Origin: Dryomyza anilis | Taxonomy: Eukaryota; Arthropoda; Insecta; Diptera; Dryomyzidae | Assembly: GCA_951804985.1 (NCBI GenBank) | Contig: OX638133.1 | Coordinates: forward strand, 31,335,963 to 31,399,962 | Reading direction: 5' to 3' | Length of the DNA: 64,000 nucleotides | Shown here: positions 60,960 through 64,000 of the stretch, one piece after another | Numbering within the stretch: position 1 is the first letter of the stretch | How the letters are laid out: each line of letters opens with the position of its first letter | Notes under the pieces: model-generated | Databases searched by the model: none | What the model saw: only the letters and a program-made list of their open reading frames with translations | What the model was told of the DNA's origin: nothing | Translations under genes and position numbers: made by a program

Positions 60960-61340
60960 ACTTTTATTTTACACAGATGGATACTAAAAATCCATTTAAT
61001 GTATGGTTTGTTCTCGATATGCTGCGCGCCACAGCGGCGAATTCACGTACAGATGCTGCACAGCCTGCAGATACTTTATGCAGTTTGCAGATACACTTTA
61101 TCCAGAATACACGAGTAGTTTCAACAAAAAGTTGACTCACTGAAATAGTGGTTGATGTTTTTCTTTTTGGCAACTCATTGTTTTTGTTATCCTGACTACG
61201 GCAACGCCGACGAGGACGTATACAGCAAGGCAACAAATTGTGCGCGTATCTGTATCCATGCGAATCTCTGTATCTGCATTTGTGTTCTAGATACGCGCGC
61301 ACTATAACTGGGTCAACTGTAGATGTTCGGCGATGATGAT
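60960..61340. promoter_or_regulatory. Less AT-rich island with a strong hairpin
   Basis: Open frames overlap on both strands (115 and 112 codons) without recognisable products. GTGCGCGTATCT at 61240-61251 pairs with AGATACGCGCGCAC at 61289-61302 around a 37-base loop. CTGCAGATAC-like strings recur at 61063-61093. It may be a promoter, an untranslated exon or part of an unrecognised element. Confidence 0.3.
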
Positions 61341-62191
61341 GCTGCTGTTTTGTAGTTGTTTGCTATTGGATTTTGTAAACAGAACACATACCGAATATGT
61401 CTTGTTTTTTTTTTTTTTTTAATTTGGTATTATGACGTCAGTTAATAACAATTTCGCCATTTTCAAGGATTATATGTGAAACGGTGGATTTTTTATATAC
61501 CTTTTTTGTAAATTCTTTTTTGCTTTTCGAGAAAAAAATTAGTTTCAGAAAAAATAAATATTTGAAAAGCACAATTTTTGATCTATTAAATACTAAGAAC
61601 TATTTTAAACCCTGCACTAACATGAAAGGTTATTTCTGTGTGGTCAGTCACCATCAACAAAAGGAAGGATTTAGTATATTCTGGAAAAGTATACCTCTTC
61701 AAAAGATTTCCGTCTATCTGTTTGTAGTATGTCTGTTGAAATCACAATTTTAGCATTTTAATTATTTGTATAGCTATGGTGTCTGGTATTGAATATAGTA
61801 TTTACAGTCTACATTTGACTTGTGATCTGCTCATTTACATAACTTTAAAATCTACTATAGACTTTTAATTTCGAAGTTAACATTTAAAGTCGAGGTTAAA
61901 ATTTTGCATATTACTCCCACATTTTCGAGAACCAAGTTTTGTGTGTTACCCATACGTATATTGCCATTTCATGATGGAAAAATTTCGGTAGTAAATTTTA
62001 ATAATTTCGACTCGTTGTTGGCTCGTATATCTTACCATCATGAAATGGCAAACCTTACTGAAGAGAAATGTCAAAAGAGCGGCAAGAAATATGAGCGTCG
62101 TTTGCTCTCCATGTCGCTCTACTTTTGTAGCGTCCCTGTTGAAAAACCCTTGAAAAAACTTTTGTAGCGCACTTATTTAAAAACCCTTTAT
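61341..62191. other. AT-rich DNA, nothing clear
   Basis: CCATTTCATGATGG at 61963 and CCATCATGAAATGG at 62034 are inverted, suggesting a small hairpin of about 85 bp. No gene is recognised. Confidence 0.4.
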
Positions 62192-62567
62192 TAGGCCGGG
62201 TCGAAAAAAAATGTTTGAAAGTCCGACACCGAATGAAATGAAGCTTGTAAAAGTGTCAGAAATGTTCTTTTTATTTTTTTTTCGACCCTGCCAAAAACCG
62301 CCAAAACCGTTTTTTCGTCATATCTTCTTCATTTGATGTCCGATCATCAAGTTTTATACATCATTGGAAAGATCTTGGCGGTTAATATATTTGTTATATA
62401 GGTTTAATTGACCTTCGAGGTCAACTTCAATAAGTGATGTTAGTTACTTCTACCCCACTAAATTCTAATTTTTTTGTCATATTATTAATGGTCTCGTAAA
62501 ATTATGAAACTTTACCGTTGACAGTGTTCAGATTGCTTCATAAACAAAAAAAGTTTCAAATATAGTG

Positions 62568-63527
62568 CACCCAGAAAAAAATCATGGTAAATTGATAGTA
62601 TTTCAATAGAAAAACCATAATTTATACCATTAAAATTGGTCAATAGGATGCGTCCCATTAGTTCAGTGATATTGAAACTGTTAATACAATGTGTGGTTGT
62701 ACTATAAATTTTATAATGTGATATATTAATTACAATAAGAAAAACCTATACAAATTTAATGATACGTATTATTAATTTTATGGTAAAGTCGAATTACATT
62801 TTTCTAATAATTTCTTAAAGCCGCGGTAGCTCAGTGGTTAGTGCGTTGGACTGCGAGCCGAAAGGTCCCCGGTTCAAGCCTGGACTGGGGCTAACAACAT
62901 CTTTTCATAGAAACATTTTTCTATACCGCGCTACCTCTCGGCAGTAAATGGCAAACCTACGAGAGTAAAACATTGCCTATGAAAAGCTCTCACCCGCCGT
63001 TCGGATTCGGCAATAAACTGTAGGTCCCACCAATTTGAGTACAAATATAACACGCACAGCTCAAAATGGTGGGAGAAGAGAGCTCGGCCGAAGTTCTAAA
63101 CAGGACTGTAGCGCCAAACTATTATTATTTATTATTAATAATTTATTAAAACAAAAATGTATTTTAGTTAATTTATGGTATAATTTATTATATTTAAATG
63201 TCGAAATTGATATTGATATATGAAAAATACATGCGACCATTTTGAGTAAACACACAGAATGACGTACAAAACGAACATGTTTGTATTCGTTTTACGTTTT
63301 TTTACACTACGTTTATTATTATAGGAGGAAACCATTAAAACAGCAGTATTTATTCTATTTAAAATAAAAATATTGAAATATTTGAATTTTTGGTACTGAA
63401 TTTTTCAAATACTATTGAATTAATTAGAAAACTTTTGATTTAAAAAGAAAAAAACTATTAATACATGAACCATAAGATCAATGGTCGTACCATAAAGTAC
63501 TTAATGGTACATTTTCTTCTGAGTGTG
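62568..63527 (+). mobile_element. Long relative of the CCCAGAAAA MITE, interrupted by a SINE
   Basis: It begins CACCCAGAAAAAAATCATGG and ends TACATTTTCTTCTGAGTGTG. The right part matches 8652-9634. Removing the SINE leaves about 645 bp. Confidence 0.6.
62820..63136 (+). mobile_element. tRNA-derived SINE, copy 6, with target duplication
   Basis: A well-preserved full-length copy. AATAATTTCTTAAA at 62806-62819 and AATAATTTATTAAA at 63137-63150 form a 14-bp target duplication with one mismatch. The head keeps A-box and B-box-like sequences; its anticodon-like loop reads CTGCGAG. Confidence 0.92.
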
Positions 63528-64000
63528 TTTAAGTAAAAATGATTTAGGCGGTTTTTAAAGGATTAAAAAAACATTTTTTTTTTTTGGTTTCGACTTTTTT
63601 CGAAGTAAGCTTTAAGTTTAGGACAGAACTTCAAATAAAAATAAAATTATATATATATATAATTTTTCAATAACGTCTTAACTTAAAAACGAGTTTTTTT
63701 GTAACTTTTTTGTTTATGAAGCTAACTAAATACTTTCAACAGCAAAATTTAATAATTTTTGGAGATCTTTAATTATATGAGAAACATTTAAAATAATTGA
63801 TGTCATCGAATGTGTCCTCGGAGGTAAATTCATGTTTTTGTTTCTGAGACTTTGACGAGATAATCTTTCATTTTAGGGGCGGACTTTCAATATTTTTTTT
63901 TGTATGGAGACCGACCCGGCCTAGTGTATATACCTTATCCATGTCTCGAATTAGATTTGATTCTGTTTTTTAATTATTTTGTTAATATTTTCCAATATTT

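Larger units (their letters stand above)
62194..63921. mobile_element. TA-flanked element with GGCCGGGTCG ends, host of two nested insertions
   Basis: GGCCGGGTCGAAAAAA with TTTGAAAGTCCG at the left is matched inverted at the right by CGGACTTTCAATA and CCGACCCGGCC. TA is at 62192-62193 and 63922-63923. It contains the MITE relative at 62568-63527, which in turn contains a SINE. No transposase is seen. Confidence 0.7.

Noticed and set aside
60964..61302. A minus-strand 112-codon gene
   Set aside because: It overlaps an open frame on the other strand, has no recognisable domain and no splice context; kept only as an island of unknown role.
62820..62895. A functional tRNA gene
   Set aside because: The head has A- and B-box-like sequence, but the 5' and 3' acceptor strands do not pair, and the same head is followed by the same body in several places with target duplications. 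It is a SINE.

Overview
The window looks like intergenic and intronic DNA from the nucleus of a fly (Diptera, probably a higher fly with a large, transposon-rich genome). This is inferred from four tandem, same-strand tetraspanin genes of the Tsp42E type, from strong AT richness, from 58-180 bp introns alternating with multi-kilobase introns, and from the style of the repeats. No bacterial, organellar or viral genes are seen.

Host genes, all on the + strand: (1) a Tsp42Ed-like gene, 7079-21602, five coding exons; (2) a second tetraspanin, 30355-35200, four coding exons; (3) a Tsp42Ee-like gene, 40455-44416, five coding exons; (4) the first coding exon of a fourth tetraspanin, 50873-50932, whose remaining exons are not found in the next 13 kb and probably lie beyond the window. 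Genes 1 and 3 share exon sizes of 60/192/162/195/72 bp, with every junction in phase 0, which is the mark of tandem duplication. Gene 2 has a 165 bp third exon and has fused exons 4 and 5, so it has lost (or never had) the last intron. All three complete proteins have four membrane segments and a large extracellular loop with CCG, a CC pair and a GC. None of the other long reading frames looks like a host gene.

Everything else is mobile DNA and its remains. There are four elements with 8-bp target duplications and hAT-like ends (26677-27923, 35891-37030, 37431-38438, and a decayed one at 22681-24702). There are several families of short inverted-repeat elements flanked by TA. There are large hairpin or foldback elements (381-532, 10001-10381, 42638-42918, 58331-59579). 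Also present are a solo LTR (22881-23413), a non-LTR retrotransposon remnant (about 46010-46228), a tRNA-headed SINE family with an (ATT)n tail (six copies), a second tRNA-headed SINE, and a dispersed family of roughly 800 bp that carries a GACAGACAGACGG block. Many are nested two or three deep, and related copies elsewhere in the window act as empty sites that show the order of insertion.

Tandem repeats include a 93-bp minisatellite (14760-15170), a 114-bp duplication (42385-42612) and an array of about 180 bp with CAGCTG motifs (11097-11530). A few less AT-rich islands (6120-6370, 47400-47880, 60960-61340) may be promoters or untranslated exons. I saw no convincing new gene system. The most unusual things here are the layered insertion history and several uncharacterised repeat families.
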